Positions 48,380 to 56,367 of a stretch of 64,000 nt of DNA are shown in pieces. The stretch covers positions 1,458,501 to 1,522,500 of the forward strand of contig NZ_JACCFJ010000001.1 of assembly GCF_013410345.1 (NCBI RefSeq), given 5' to 3'. How positions within the stretch are numbered: the stretch's first letter is position 1; the number at the start of each line of letters is the position of its first letter. The notes beneath the pieces are model-generated. The model searched no databases. It was not told the DNA's origin and was given only the letters and a program-made list of their open reading frames with translations. This DNA is from Saccharopolyspora hordei (lineage in GTDB: Bacteria; Actinomycetota; Actinomycetes; Mycobacteriales; Pseudonocardiaceae). Both the position numbers and the translations under genes were made by a program.

Positions 48380-49329
48380 TGGGACCGCGTGAACTGGGTC
48401 TGCCGATGCAGGTGGCCGCGCCGGAGCCGGGCGAGCTGCCGGACGCGGTGACGATCTGGGAGGTCGGCGCGCGCGACGGGCTGCAGAACGAGGAGCAGGC
48501 CGTGCCGGTGGAGGTGAAGCTGGAGTTCCTGCACCGCCTGGCCGACGCCGGGCTGACGGTGCTGGAGGCGACCAGCTTCGTCCGGCCCGAGTGGGTCCCG
48601 CAGCTGGCCGACGCCGCGGAGCTGCTGGCCGGGCTGGACCGCGCACCCGGTGTCCGCTACCCGGTGCTGGTGCCGAACGCGCGCGGCCTGGACCGCGCGC
48701 TGGAGGCGCAGGTCCGCGACATCGCGATCTTCGCCTCCGCCACCGAGACCTTCACCCGGCGCAACCTCAACCGCGGCCTCGACGAGCAGTTCGCGATGTT
48801 CGAGCCGGTGGTGCAGCGCGCGGTCGGCGAGGGCCTGTCGGTGCGCGGGTACGTCTCGATGTGCTTCGGCGACCCGTGGGAGGGTCCCGTGCCGGTCGAG
48901 CAGGTCGTCTCGGTCGGGAAGCGGCTGCTGGAGATGGGCTGCGACCAGCTGTCCCTGGGCGACACGATCGGCGTGGCCACCCCGGGCCACGTGTCGGCGC
49001 TGCTGCGCGCGTTCGTCGCGGCCGGTGTCGGGGTGGACCGGTTGGCGGTGCACTTCCACGACACCTACGGCCAGGCGCTGTCCAACACCCTCGCCGCCCT
49101 CCAGCACGGTGTGACCACTGTGGACTCCTCGGCGGGCGGGCTGGGCGGCTGCCCGTACGCGAAGTCGGCCACCGGCAACCTCGCCACCGAGGACCTGGTG
49201 TGGATGCTCGACGGGCTCGGCATCAAGCACGGCGTCGACCTCGGTCGGCTCGTGGCCACCAGCGCCTGGATGGCCGAGCAGCTGGGGCGCCCGAGCCCCT
49301 CGCGCGTCGTCAAGGCGCTGAGCTCGTGA
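48379..49329 (+). CDS. Hydroxymethylglutaryl-CoA lyase-family enzyme
   Basis: The 316-residue TIM-barrel enzyme belongs to the DRE metallolyase group. It carries IWEVGARDGLQNEEQAVPVE (D-G-L-Q-N-E), VLEATSFVRPEWVPQLADA, metal-site CDQLSLGDTIGVATPGHV, LAVHFHDTYGQALSNTLAAL (H-x-H) and the catalytic cysteine loop GGLGGCPYAKSATGN. It should cleave HMG-CoA to acetoacetate and acetyl-CoA in leucine degradation. GGAGG just upstream. The frame overlaps the cbiZ start by four bases. Confidence 0.92.
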   Translation: MGPRELGLPMQVAAPEPGELPDAVTIWEVGARDGLQNEEQAVPVEVKLEFLHRLADAGLTVLEATSFVRPEWVPQLADAAELLAGLDRAPGVRYPVLVPNARGLDRALEAQVRDIAIFASATETFTRRNLNRGLDEQFAMFEPVVQRAVGEGLSVRGYVSMCFGDPWEGPVPVEQVVSVGKRLLEMGCDQLSLGDTIGVATPGHVSALLRAFVAAGVGVDRLAVHFHDTYGQALSNTLAALQHGVTTVDSSAGGLGGCPYAKSATGNLATEDLVWMLDGLGIKHGVDLGRLVATSAWMAEQLGRPSPSRVVKALSS

Positions 49330-49967
49330 CCGCACCGAACCCGGTCCTGCACACCGTGCAGGACCGGCCAGTGCTGGTCTGGCAGTGCGCCCGGCCCTGG
49401 CTGGCGATCTCCTCCGCGCCCCGCGGCGGCGGCATCGGCCTGCGGGACTGGGTGCTCAACGCGACCGTGCAGACCGACTACGACCACCCCGACCCGGCGG
49501 CGCACGTCGGCGAGATGGCGGCCGGCCTCGGGCTGTCGGGGGAGGGCGTCGGCCTGCTCACCGCGGTGGACGTGCGCCACGAGGTCACCGCGACCGACGG
49601 CGGCGTCCGGGCGAGCGTGACCACCGGCGCGAACGCGCCGATCTGGGCCGCCGCGCCCGCCGAAGCGCGGGCGTGGGCGCCGGGCACGATCAACGCGGTC
49701 TGCTGGTCCCCGGTGCGCCTCAGCGAGGCGGCGCTGGTCAACGCGGTGGCGACGGTCGCCGAGGCCAAGGCCCAGGCGCTGGGCGAGGCCGGGATCCCGG
49801 GCACCGGGACGGTCACCGACGCCACGGCGGTGCTGTGCCCCGCCGACGGAGCGGCCGAGGCCTACGGCGGTCCCCGTTCCCGCGTCGGCGCGGCGCTGGC
49901 CCGCGCGGTCCACGCGGCGGTGACGGCGGGCCTGCGCGTCGAGAACCCGCGCCACGACCCGCGCTGA
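49326..49967 (+). CDS. cbiZ: Adenosylcobinamide amidohydrolase
   Basis: The 213-residue protein matches CbiZ: WLAISSAPRGGGIGLRDWVL, ASVTTGANAPIWAA, GTINAVCWSPVRLSEAALVN, GTGTVTDATAVLCPADGAAE and YGGPRSRVGAALARAV. CbiZ converts adenosylcobinamide to adenosylcobyric acid, allowing salvage of incomplete corrinoids. GTG at 49326 lies inside the stop of the HMG-CoA lyase gene (GTGA), so the two are co-translated, an unusual pairing. A B12-related link to branched-chain catabolism is only conjecture. Confidence 0.87.
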   Translation: MTAPNPVLHTVQDRPVLVWQCARPWLAISSAPRGGGIGLRDWVLNATVQTDYDHPDPAAHVGEMAAGLGLSGEGVGLLTAVDVRHEVTATDGGVRASVTTGANAPIWAAAPAEARAWAPGTINAVCWSPVRLSEAALVNAVATVAEAKAQALGEAGIPGTGTVTDATAVLCPADGAAEAYGGPRSRVGAALARAVHAAVTAGLRVENPRHDPR

Positions 49968-49970
49968 CCG

Positions 49971-50420
49971 TCAGTCCTGCTCGCGGGTGCCGAACATGCC
50001 GACGAAGCTGAAGCGCAGCACCCGCTGGCCGTCGCGGTCGGCCGTGCCGGTGATGTCCACCAGGCCGAGGTTCGGCCGGGTCTGCGAGCGGCGCCGGTCG
50101 GTGACCTCCGCCTTCAGCCGCAGCACGTCACCGGGGAACACCGGGGCCAGCCAGGCCAGCTCGTTGCCGCCCGGCGAGCCCTGCGACGTCGAGTCGGCCA
50201 GCACGTGGTCCACGTAACCGCGCATCCACAGCGACGCGGTGAACCACCCGGAGGCGCACAGCCCGCCCAGCACCGACTCCTTCCCGGCCTCCTCGTCGAG
50301 GTGGAACGGCTGCGGGTCGAAGCGCTCCGCGAAGGCCAGCATCTCCGCCCGGTCCACGACCACCTCGCCCAGGTCGAACGTCCGGCCGGGCGTGAGGTCC
50401 TCGTACGCGATCGTCGCCAT
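49971..50420 (-). CDS. MaoC-like dehydratase
   Basis: The 149-residue hot-dog-fold protein has FDLGEVVVDRAEMLAFAERF, DPQPFHLDEEAGKESVLGGL with the conserved D-P-Q-P-x-H active-site segment (Asp and His), ASGWFTASLWMRGYVDHVL and a beta sheet with VFPGDVLRLKAEVTDRRRSQ. MaoC-like enzymes hydrate enoyl-CoA. ATG at 50420 has no strong ribosome-binding site. Convergent with cbiZ, three bases apart. Substrate unknown. Confidence 0.88.
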   Translation of the reverse strand: MATIAYEDLTPGRTFDLGEVVVDRAEMLAFAERFDPQPFHLDEEAGKESVLGGLCASGWFTASLWMRGYVDHVLADSTSQGSPGGNELAWLAPVFPGDVLRLKAEVTDRRRSQTRPNLGLVDITGTADRDGQRVLRFSFVGMFGTREQD

Positions 50421-50648
50421 TGCCCCATGCTGTCAGCGGGACACCCCCGTTCGCCGCAGTGCACCGTCGAGATCGTGCTCACACCGGGTGTACGGGGACT
50501 CGGACGATCCGGTGCGATGGCAGGTCGGGGCGGGGAGCGCGGGAGCGGACGTGGAACCATCTCCCGCAGCGGTGCACGCCGAGTCTCGCGCTGCCCCGGT
50601 CGACCGCACCGCCGCGCCAGCTCGGAGCGAACAGGGGAGGGAGCGCCC

Positions 50649-50891
50649 GTGCCGAACGATCACCACACCCAGGTGGCCGAGCTGGTGGTGGACCACCAGC
50701 GCAGGTGCGCCGCCGCGCGCCGGGCGCTCGCTCCGCGGGGTGCGCTCCGCGCGGTGACCGCCGACCTGCGGCCCGGACCCGCGTCGGAACCGGTGCAGCG
50801 CAACGGATCGGGCCGCTCCGGCGATGATGGTGCCGAGGGCGAGGTCTCCTCGGGCGGGAGCTGGACGCAGCACGGCCCGGGACGGGAGTGA
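50649..50891 (+). CDS. Small hypothetical protein at the head of the TNT toxin cassette
   Basis: I do not recognise this 80-residue protein. It begins VPNDHHTQVAELVVDHQRRC, has a short helical start and then a Gly/Ser-rich disordered tail. A strong GGGGAGGGAG precedes the GTG at 50649, and its stop is three bases before the toxin ATG, so it is likely first in the operon. A chaperone or secretion-adaptor role is possible but unsupported by any motif. Confidence 0.45.
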   Translation: MPNDHHTQVAELVVDHQRRCAAARRALAPRGALRAVTADLRPGPASEPVQRNGSGRSGDDGAEGEVSSGGSWTQHGPGRE

Positions 50892-50893
50892 CC

Positions 50894-52483
50894 ATGGGTG
50901 GTTCCCGCAACGACCCCGGGCAGCCGGGCGAGCGCGCGAGCGGACAGGACCCGGACAGCGGCGCGCGCCCCGTTCCGTCCACAGAGGACGCCGCGGGCGG
51001 TGCCGCCGTCGACGACGCGGGGACCCGTCCGGGTGCCGCCGGTGGCCTCGCGGAAGATGGTGGCAGCGCGGCGGAACAGGTCGGCCGCGGGACGGTCGGG
51101 GGTGTGGCAGCAGGTGCGCAGGACAGCGTCGCGGAGGCGGTCCAGCCCGCCGGGTGGCAGGCGGACGCCGAGCACACCGGTCCGGTCCGGGTCGACCCCG
51201 GTGCCGTCGACGCCGGCACCGGCCCGGTCCCGATGAGCACCACCCGGCCGGACTGGGCGGCCGGCGACGACCCCGCCTCGACCACCGCACCGCACCAGGT
51301 GCCGTCCGCGTGGGCGGCGCAGCAGCCGGTGCCGCCGAGCCCGCCCGCTCGGCGACCCGGGCCACCGGCGGCCCCGCCGGGCGCGAGCGGCCGCTTCGCG
51401 GCGCCCAGCGGTCCGGTGCCGCAGCCGCCCGGTCGGCCGCCGGTGCGGCCGCCGCGGAGCGGTCCCGTCCCGGCCCCGCCGCGAGCGCCACATCCGCAGC
51501 AGGTCGTCCCGCCGGTCCAGCACCGGGCGCAGCGCTCCCCGCTGCGCCCGCTCGCGGCGCCACCGCAGCCGCCCGCCCCGCCGCACGCGGGCGAGCCCGC
51601 GCGGCGGCCGCTGCGGCAGGGTGGCCGCAACGCCGACGTCGTGGCGTTCGTGCTGCACCAGTTCCCGATCGGCCACATGCCGGTCGCGGCCGACCGGGCG
51701 AGCAGGCAGCTGCCGCCGGTGGCCGACGACCGGCAGGGAGAGGACTTCCCGCCGCAGGACCACCCGGAGTCGCACCTGGTGGACGACGGCGACGCGGTGC
51801 AGCGGGCGCGCTCCGCCGAGGTCTACGCGGCGGCGCGGCGCGAGCGCGAGGAGCGCGACGAGCCGCAGCCGGTGCCCGAGGAGCTCGTCGCCGAGCACGA
51901 CCCGCTGGGCGAGCACAGCGAGCTGGAGTGGGAGCGCCTGTTCGTGGCCCGCGAGGGCGAGCACGTGTGGCCCCCGTCCGACGAGCACCCGGAAGGCGGG
52001 GTGGGACCGGCGGAACCGGTCGTGCTGGAGCCGGACACCGTGCTCGACTGCGTGGGCGACGGCACCGGGCGCGTCCTGTTCCCGGTGGGCACGCCCTTCC
52101 CGCAGCGCTCGCTGCCCCCGTCGCACGCCGAACGGGAGTACCGCCGGTACCGGGTGATGCGCCGGCTGCCGGTGTGGCGGTCGGTGACCGCACCGTGGTT
52201 CGCCCAGCCCGGCGGCGGTGTCCGCTACCGCGCGACCTACTCGGTCGACGAGCTGGTCGGGCTCGGGCACCTCGTCGAACTGACCGGGGCCCGGGAGGTC
52301 GCCGAAGCCGTGACCGTGCGGATCGAGCGCGCCGCCGCTGCGGGCGAGGAGCAGGTCGCCGCGGCCGGGACGGAGCGGATCGTCCGCGGCACGGTCGAGG
52401 AGCCGCGCGAGACGGTGCCCCTGGCGCGGGACGCCGGGACGGACGGCGACGGGCAGGATCGTGGGCAGGAGGCCGAGAGGTGA
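50894..52483 (+). CDS. Proline-rich polymorphic toxin with C-terminal TNT domain (NAD+ glycohydrolase)
   Basis: The 529-residue protein starts with about 240 residues of low-complexity Pro/Ala/Gly sequence, then a charged segment (NADVVAFVLHQFPIGHMPVA) and ends, from about residue 370, in a TNT domain: LEPDTVLDCVGDGTGRVLFP, VGTPFPQRSLPPSHAEREYR and APWFAQPGGGVRYRATYSVD with ELVGLGHLVEL. The F-x-Q-P-G-G-G segment carries the Gln that is essential in Mycobacterium CpnT, and the R after G-T-G aligns with its active-site arginine. TNT toxins hydrolyse NAD+. No signal peptide or W-x-G domain is visible. ATG at 50894 follows GGGAG. Its stop overlaps the next gene. Confidence 0.82.
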   Translation: MGGSRNDPGQPGERASGQDPDSGARPVPSTEDAAGGAAVDDAGTRPGAAGGLAEDGGSAAEQVGRGTVGGVAAGAQDSVAEAVQPAGWQADAEHTGPVRVDPGAVDAGTGPVPMSTTRPDWAAGDDPASTTAPHQVPSAWAAQQPVPPSPPARRPGPPAAPPGASGRFAAPSGPVPQPPGRPPVRPPRSGPVPAPPRAPHPQQVVPPVQHRAQRSPLRPLAAPPQPPAPPHAGEPARRPLRQGGRNADVVAFVLHQFPIGHMPVAADRASRQLPPVADDRQGEDFPPQDHPESHLVDDGDAVQRARSAEVYAAARREREERDEPQPVPEELVAEHDPLGEHSELEWERLFVAREGEHVWPPSDEHPEGGVGPAEPVVLEPDTVLDCVGDGTGRVLFPVGTPFPQRSLPPSHAEREYRRYRVMRRLPVWRSVTAPWFAQPGGGVRYRATYSVDELVGLGHLVELTGAREVAEAVTVRIERAAAAGEEQVAAAGTERIVRGTVEEPRETVPLARDAGTDGDGQDRGQEAER

Positions 52484-52785
52484 ACACCGAGTCCGTGCTG
52501 GGCTGGCTGCAGGCCATGGGCGTGCCGGAGGAGCTCGTGTCGATCGGGGCGGAGGCCGACGACGCGTGGTGCCTGGTGCGCGACGAGCGCGACGGCACCC
52601 CGGCGTGGGAGGTCTTCTGGCGGGAGCAGGGCAACCGCTACGACTGGGCGCGGTTCAGCAACGAGCAGGTCGCGTGCTTCTACCTGTTCGGCCGGCTCAC
52701 CTGGACGCAGGCGCTGCGCGGCGTGGTCGGCCCGGTCGACGTCGCTGCCACGCCGCCGGGAGGCACGCCCGCGCAGCGGCCCTGA
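52480..52785 (+). CDS. Candidate immunity protein for the TNT toxin
   Basis: The 101-residue protein (VNTESVLGWLQAMGVPEELV start, with WEVFWREQGNRYDWARFSNE and ACFYLFGRLTWTQALRG) begins inside the toxin stop codon (GTGA). Small acidic-to-neutral proteins encoded directly after TNT toxins commonly act as intracellular immunity factors. Sequence similarity to the known mycobacterial factor (IFT) is not evident by eye and the length is shorter than its 170-odd residues, so the role rests on position. Confidence 0.6.
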   Translation: MNTESVLGWLQAMGVPEELVSIGAEADDAWCLVRDERDGTPAWEVFWREQGNRYDWARFSNEQVACFYLFGRLTWTQALRGVVGPVDVAATPPGGTPAQRP

Positions 52786-52857
52786 TGCCCGCCTGTGATC
52801 GCAACTGAGTAGTGCTACGGATGCCCTGGCCGGGTCGGGTCCCCGACGGTGGGGGAC

Positions 52858-54645
52858 ATGCCCGAACCGCCGCACGGTGACACGCTCCAGCTGGTGGCCG
52901 GGGAGCTGCACGCCATCGGCCAGCGGCTGACCTACCTCGGCAGCCTGGTGCAGGCGCAGGCCGCGGCGCAGACCGTCGCCGCGCCGGCTCCCGGCGCAGC
53001 GCAGGCGCCCAACGCCCCGCAGGTGCCCAGCGCCCCGCCGCCGCAGCAGCCCGCGGCCGCGGCCCAGCCCTACCCGGGGCTCGCACCGCAGCCCGCCCGC
53101 CCGCGCCGCCTCGGTGCGAGCCTGGAGCCGAGCCGGGTGCTCGCCTGGGGCGGTGCCGGGGTGACCCTGCTCGGCGTGGTGTTCCTGCTGGTCCTGGCCG
53201 TGCAGCAGGACTGGCTGGGGCCCGCGGCGCGGGTCGCGGGCGGCGCGGTGCTCGCCGCGCTGCTGGTCGCCGCGGGCTGGTGGATGCACCGCCGCTCGCG
53301 CGGCGAGGCGACCGGCGACGCCGGGCGCATCGCCGCGTACGCGCTCGCCACGACCGGGTTCGCGGCGCTGTTCCTCGACGTGGTCGCGGCGACCACGCTG
53401 CACGGGTTCGTGTCCGCCCCGGCGGGCCTGGGCACCGGGCTGCTGGTCAGCGTCGCCGGGCTGGCGCTCGCCGACCGCTGGCGGGCGCGGCCGCTGGCGC
53501 TGGGCGTGGTGCTCAGCTCGGCGGTCTGCGCGCCGCTGATCACCCAGCTGCCCGACGCACTGCTGGTCGGCTTCCTCGTCCTGCTGCAGGTCGCGGCGGC
53601 ACCGGTGCAGGTCCGTCGGGGCTGGCCCTCGCTCGCGCTGGCCGCGGGGGTTCCCGTGGTGCTGGCGGCCCTGGTGGCGACGGCCTGGGGCTCGGCCTTC
53701 CACGACCCGGTGCTCGTGGTCGCGGTGAGCCTGGCCGTGCTGGTGGGCGTGGTGATCGCCGCGATCACCGCGGGCGCCCGCCCGGAGGCGGACCGGACCG
53801 CGATCGGCCTGCTCGTCGCCGCACCGACCCCGGCTTTCCTGGCCGGTCCGCTGCTGCTGGAGGCCCCGGCCGCGGGGTTGCTCGGTGCGGGCACCACCGC
53901 GCTGCTGCTGGCGATCTGGGCGGTGGCCCGGTTCGTCCCGGCGTTCCGCGGGTGGCTGTCGCACCGGTTCACCACGGCGGTCGGCGCGATGGCGGCGATC
54001 GCGGCGGGGCAGACCACGGTGACCGCGGTGGACTCCACGAGCTGGGCCACGGCGCTGCTGTGCGAGGCGCTGGTGCTGGGCGTCGGTGCGTTCCTGCTGC
54101 GCAGCACGGGCGTGCTGCTCGGCGCGAGCTGCTACGCGGCGTTCGGGTTCCTGCTCGCGCTCGCCGGCGAGGCACCGCTCACCGCGCTGCTCTGGCACGG
54201 CGACGCCCCCGGTGTCCCGGGCCTGCTGTGCGGTCTGCTCCTGGTGGCCGCGGCGGTCCTGCTGCCCGCTGCGGCCGTCCGGGTCGGGGAGGTCCCGACG
54301 TCGCCGCTGCTGTGGTCGGCGACCGGGCTCGTCCTGCTGCACGGGGCGGCGAGCGCCACGATGGCGGCCTGCCTGCTGGTGGCCGACACCCGCGACGGCT
54401 TCCTCACCGCCCACATCCTGATCACGCTGAGCTGGGTGGTCGCGGCGATCGCGCTGCTGCTGCGCGGGGTCCGCCACAAGCACCTGCGCGTCGCGGGCCT
54501 GGTGCTCATCGCGGCGTCCCTGGCCAAGCTGCTGCTGTTCGACCTCGCCACCCTCGACGGCGTGGCCCGGGTGGTCGCCTTCCTCTGCGCGGGCCTCATC
54601 CTCCTCGCAGCAGGCTCCCGCTACGCCCGCCTCCTCAAGGCCTGA
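52858..54645 (+). CDS. DUF2339 polytopic membrane protein
   Basis: The 595-residue protein has a cytosolic N-terminus with a short helix (TLQLVAGELHAIGQRLTYLG) and an Ala/Pro linker, then about 16 to 18 membrane helices, e.g. GVTLLGVVFLLVLAVQQDWL, AVLAALLVAAGWWMHRRSRG and GLVLIAASLAKLLLFDLATL. The phrase ALATTGFAALFLDVVAATTL and the C-terminal LRVAGLVLIAASLAKLLLFD are typical of DUF2339. The role is unknown. GGTGGGGG two bases before the ATG at 52858 is close but plausible. Confidence 0.85.
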   Translation: MPEPPHGDTLQLVAGELHAIGQRLTYLGSLVQAQAAAQTVAAPAPGAAQAPNAPQVPSAPPPQQPAAAAQPYPGLAPQPARPRRLGASLEPSRVLAWGGAGVTLLGVVFLLVLAVQQDWLGPAARVAGGAVLAALLVAAGWWMHRRSRGEATGDAGRIAAYALATTGFAALFLDVVAATTLHGFVSAPAGLGTGLLVSVAGLALADRWRARPLALGVVLSSAVCAPLITQLPDALLVGFLVLLQVAAAPVQVRRGWPSLALAAGVPVVLAALVATAWGSAFHDPVLVVAVSLAVLVGVVIAAITAGARPEADRTAIGLLVAAPTPAFLAGPLLLEAPAAGLLGAGTTALLLAIWAVARFVPAFRGWLSHRFTTAVGAMAAIAAGQTTVTAVDSTSWATALLCEALVLGVGAFLLRSTGVLLGASCYAAFGFLLALAGEAPLTALLWHGDAPGVPGLLCGLLLVAAAVLLPAAAVRVGEVPTSPLLWSATGLVLLHGAASATMAACLLVADTRDGFLTAHILITLSWVVAAIALLLRGVRHKHLRVAGLVLIAASLAKLLLFDLATLDGVARVVAFLCAGLILLAAGSRYARLLKA

Positions 54646-54809
54646 CGGCCAGCCCACCGACCTCGACGTGCCGAGGTGACGGGCTGTTCACCCGCGCACC
54701 CGACTCCCCCACCGCGCAGTCCCGGTCTCCTCCGCGCGCTGCGGTCTCCCGTCCTGGCGCGACTCCGGTGGGGGTCGGACACCTGACCTCCACCGGAACC
54801 ACGGGCGGG
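54646..54809. other. Convergent intergenic region
   Basis: About 160 bases between the DUF2339 gene and hisN, with no gene. GC-rich with short inverted repeats; termination here is probable but no dominant hairpin was identified. Confidence 0.35.
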
Positions 54810-55583
54810 TCAGCGCTGCAGCAGGGACAACGCGGCGGCGTGCAGGTGCGGGTTGGCCGACAGGGCGCTGCCGCCGTCGTAGCGCGGGGCGCCGGTCAGG
54901 TCGGTGAAGGTGCCGCCCGCCTCCGTCACCAGGACCTGCGCCGCCGCCACGTCCCACGGGTTCACGATCGGCTCCGCCGCGATGTCGATGACGCCCTCGG
55001 CCACCAGGCAGTGCTGCCAGAAGTCGCCGAACGCCCGGTTCTCCCAGCAGGCGTCGACCAGCCGCAGGTAGGCCTCCCGCGAGTGGTGCTCCACCCACGT
55101 CCCGAGGTGCGTGGTCGACACGTAGGCGTCCCCCAGCTCGCGCACCCCGGACACCGAGATCCGCTCCGGCTCGCCCGACCCGCTGCGGCACCAGGCCCCC
55201 GCGCCGGTCGCGGCCCACCAGCGCTTGCCCAGCGCCGGGGCGCTCACCACGCCGACCTGCGGGCGACCCCCGTCCACCAGCGCGATCAGCGTCGCCCACA
55301 CCGGGATGCCGCGCAGGAAGTTCTTCGTCCCGTCGATCGGGTCGAGCACCCACGCCCGGCCCGCTCCGGCCGAGCCGCCGCGCTCCTCCCCGGCGACGAC
55401 GTCGTCCGGCCGGTGCTCGGCGAGCACCGCGCGCACGGCGTCCTCCACCGCGAGGTCGGCGTCGGTGACCGGGGTGCGGTCGGGCTTGCGGTCCACGTTC
55501 AGGTCGCGGGCCCGGAAGCGGTCGCCGGTGATGCCGTCGGCGACGTCCGCGAGGTGCAGGGCGAGGTCGAGATCGCTGGTCAC
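54810..55583 (-). CDS. hisN: Histidinol-phosphatase/inositol monophosphatase family
   Basis: The 257-residue protein is of the Mg2+-dependent inositol-monophosphatase fold, with VTDADLAVEDAVRAVL, the metal motif AWVLDPIDGTKNFLRGIPVW (D-P-I-D-G-T), and the second metal site EPIVNPWDVAAAQVLVTEAG (N-P-W-D). VVAGEERGG holds the Glu ligand. In actinobacteria such proteins serve as histidinol-phosphatase HisN; inositol-phosphate hydrolysis is a possible alternative. TAGGGT six bases upstream fixes the GTG at 55583. Confidence 0.88.
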   Translation of the reverse strand: MTSDLDLALHLADVADGITGDRFRARDLNVDRKPDRTPVTDADLAVEDAVRAVLAEHRPDDVVAGEERGGSAGAGRAWVLDPIDGTKNFLRGIPVWATLIALVDGGRPQVGVVSAPALGKRWWAATGAGAWCRSGSGEPERISVSGVRELGDAYVSTTHLGTWVEHHSREAYLRLVDACWENRAFGDFWQHCLVAEGVIDIAAEPIVNPWDVAAAQVLVTEAGGTFTDLTGAPRYDGGSALSANPHLHAAALSLLQR

Positions 55584-55589
55584 GCCCGC

Positions 55590-55595
55590 ACCCTA
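55590..55595 (-). promoter_or_regulatory. TANNNT -10 box, leaderless start of hisN
   Basis: TAGGGT on the minus strand, 6 bases before the GTG at 55583. Confidence 0.5.
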
Positions 55596-55673
55596 ACCCG
55601 CTGCTCAGGGCCGTCGGCGGGCAGGCGGCGGCCGCTGTGGCCCACGACGCCGGACGCGATCATCGCGGCCCTC

Positions 55674-55679
55674 TAGTCT
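55674..55679 (+). promoter_or_regulatory. TANNNT -10 box for the two-component operon
   Basis: TAGTCT ends 7 bases before the GTG at 55687. The intervening GGAGAAC could also act as a ribosome-binding site. Confidence 0.5.
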
Positions 55680-55686
55680 GGAGAAC

Positions 55687-56361
55687 GTGAGCGTGGTGCT
55701 GCTGGCAGAAGACGACCCAGCCATTGCTGTGCCGCTGTCGAGGGCGCTGCAACGCGAGGGCTACACCGTCCAGGTGATCGAGGACGGACCCTCCACGCTG
55801 CGCGCCGCTGCCTCGGGCGGGATCGACCTGCTGGTCCTGGACCTCGGCCTGCCGGAGATGGACGGTTTGGAGGTGTGCCGCCGGCTGCGCGCGCAGGGCC
55901 GCGGCCTGCCGGTGCTGATGCTGACCGCCCGCACCGACGAGGTCGACTTCGTGGTCGGCCTCGACGCGGGCGCCGACGACTACGTGGCCAAACCGTTCCG
56001 GCTCGCCGAGCTCATGGCGCGCATCCGCGCCCTGCTGCGCCGCGGCGCCCCGGAGACGCTGGAGGCCTCCGGCGTCCGCCTCGACCTGACGGCCCGTCGG
56101 GTGCTGGTCGACGAGCACGAGGTGCAACTGGCCAACAAGGAGTACGAGCTGCTGCGCGTGCTCATGCAGCACGCCGGGCAGGTGGTGACCCGCGAGGAGA
56201 TCCTCGAGGAGGTCTGGCCGGAGTCCGACCGCAAGGGCAGCAAGACGCTGGACATGCACATCTCCTGGCTGCGCCGCAAGCTCAGCGACAGCAACGGTCG
56301 GCTGGACGAGACCCGCATCGCCACGGTCCGCGGCGTCGGGTTCCGCTTCAACGCGGACTGA
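55687..56361 (+). CDS. OmpR/PhoB-family response regulator
   Basis: The 224-residue regulator has a receiver domain (VVLLAEDDPAIAVPLSRALQ, phosphorylation Asp in DLLVLDLGLPEMDGLEVCRR, VLMLTARTDEVDFV, and lysine in GADDYVAKPFRLAELMARIR) and a C-terminal winged helix (VQLANKEYELLRVLMQHAGQ, SKTLDMHISWLRRKLSDSNG, VRGVGFRF). Its kinase follows six bases downstream. It activates or represses unknown envelope genes in response to the kinase. Confidence 0.92.
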   Translation: MSVVLLAEDDPAIAVPLSRALQREGYTVQVIEDGPSTLRAAASGGIDLLVLDLGLPEMDGLEVCRRLRAQGRGLPVLMLTARTDEVDFVVGLDAGADDYVAKPFRLAELMARIRALLRRGAPETLEASGVRLDLTARRVLVDEHEVQLANKEYELLRVLMQHAGQVVTREEILEEVWPESDRKGSKTLDMHISWLRRKLSDSNGRLDETRIATVRGVGFRFNAD

Positions 56362-56367
56362 CCAGCG

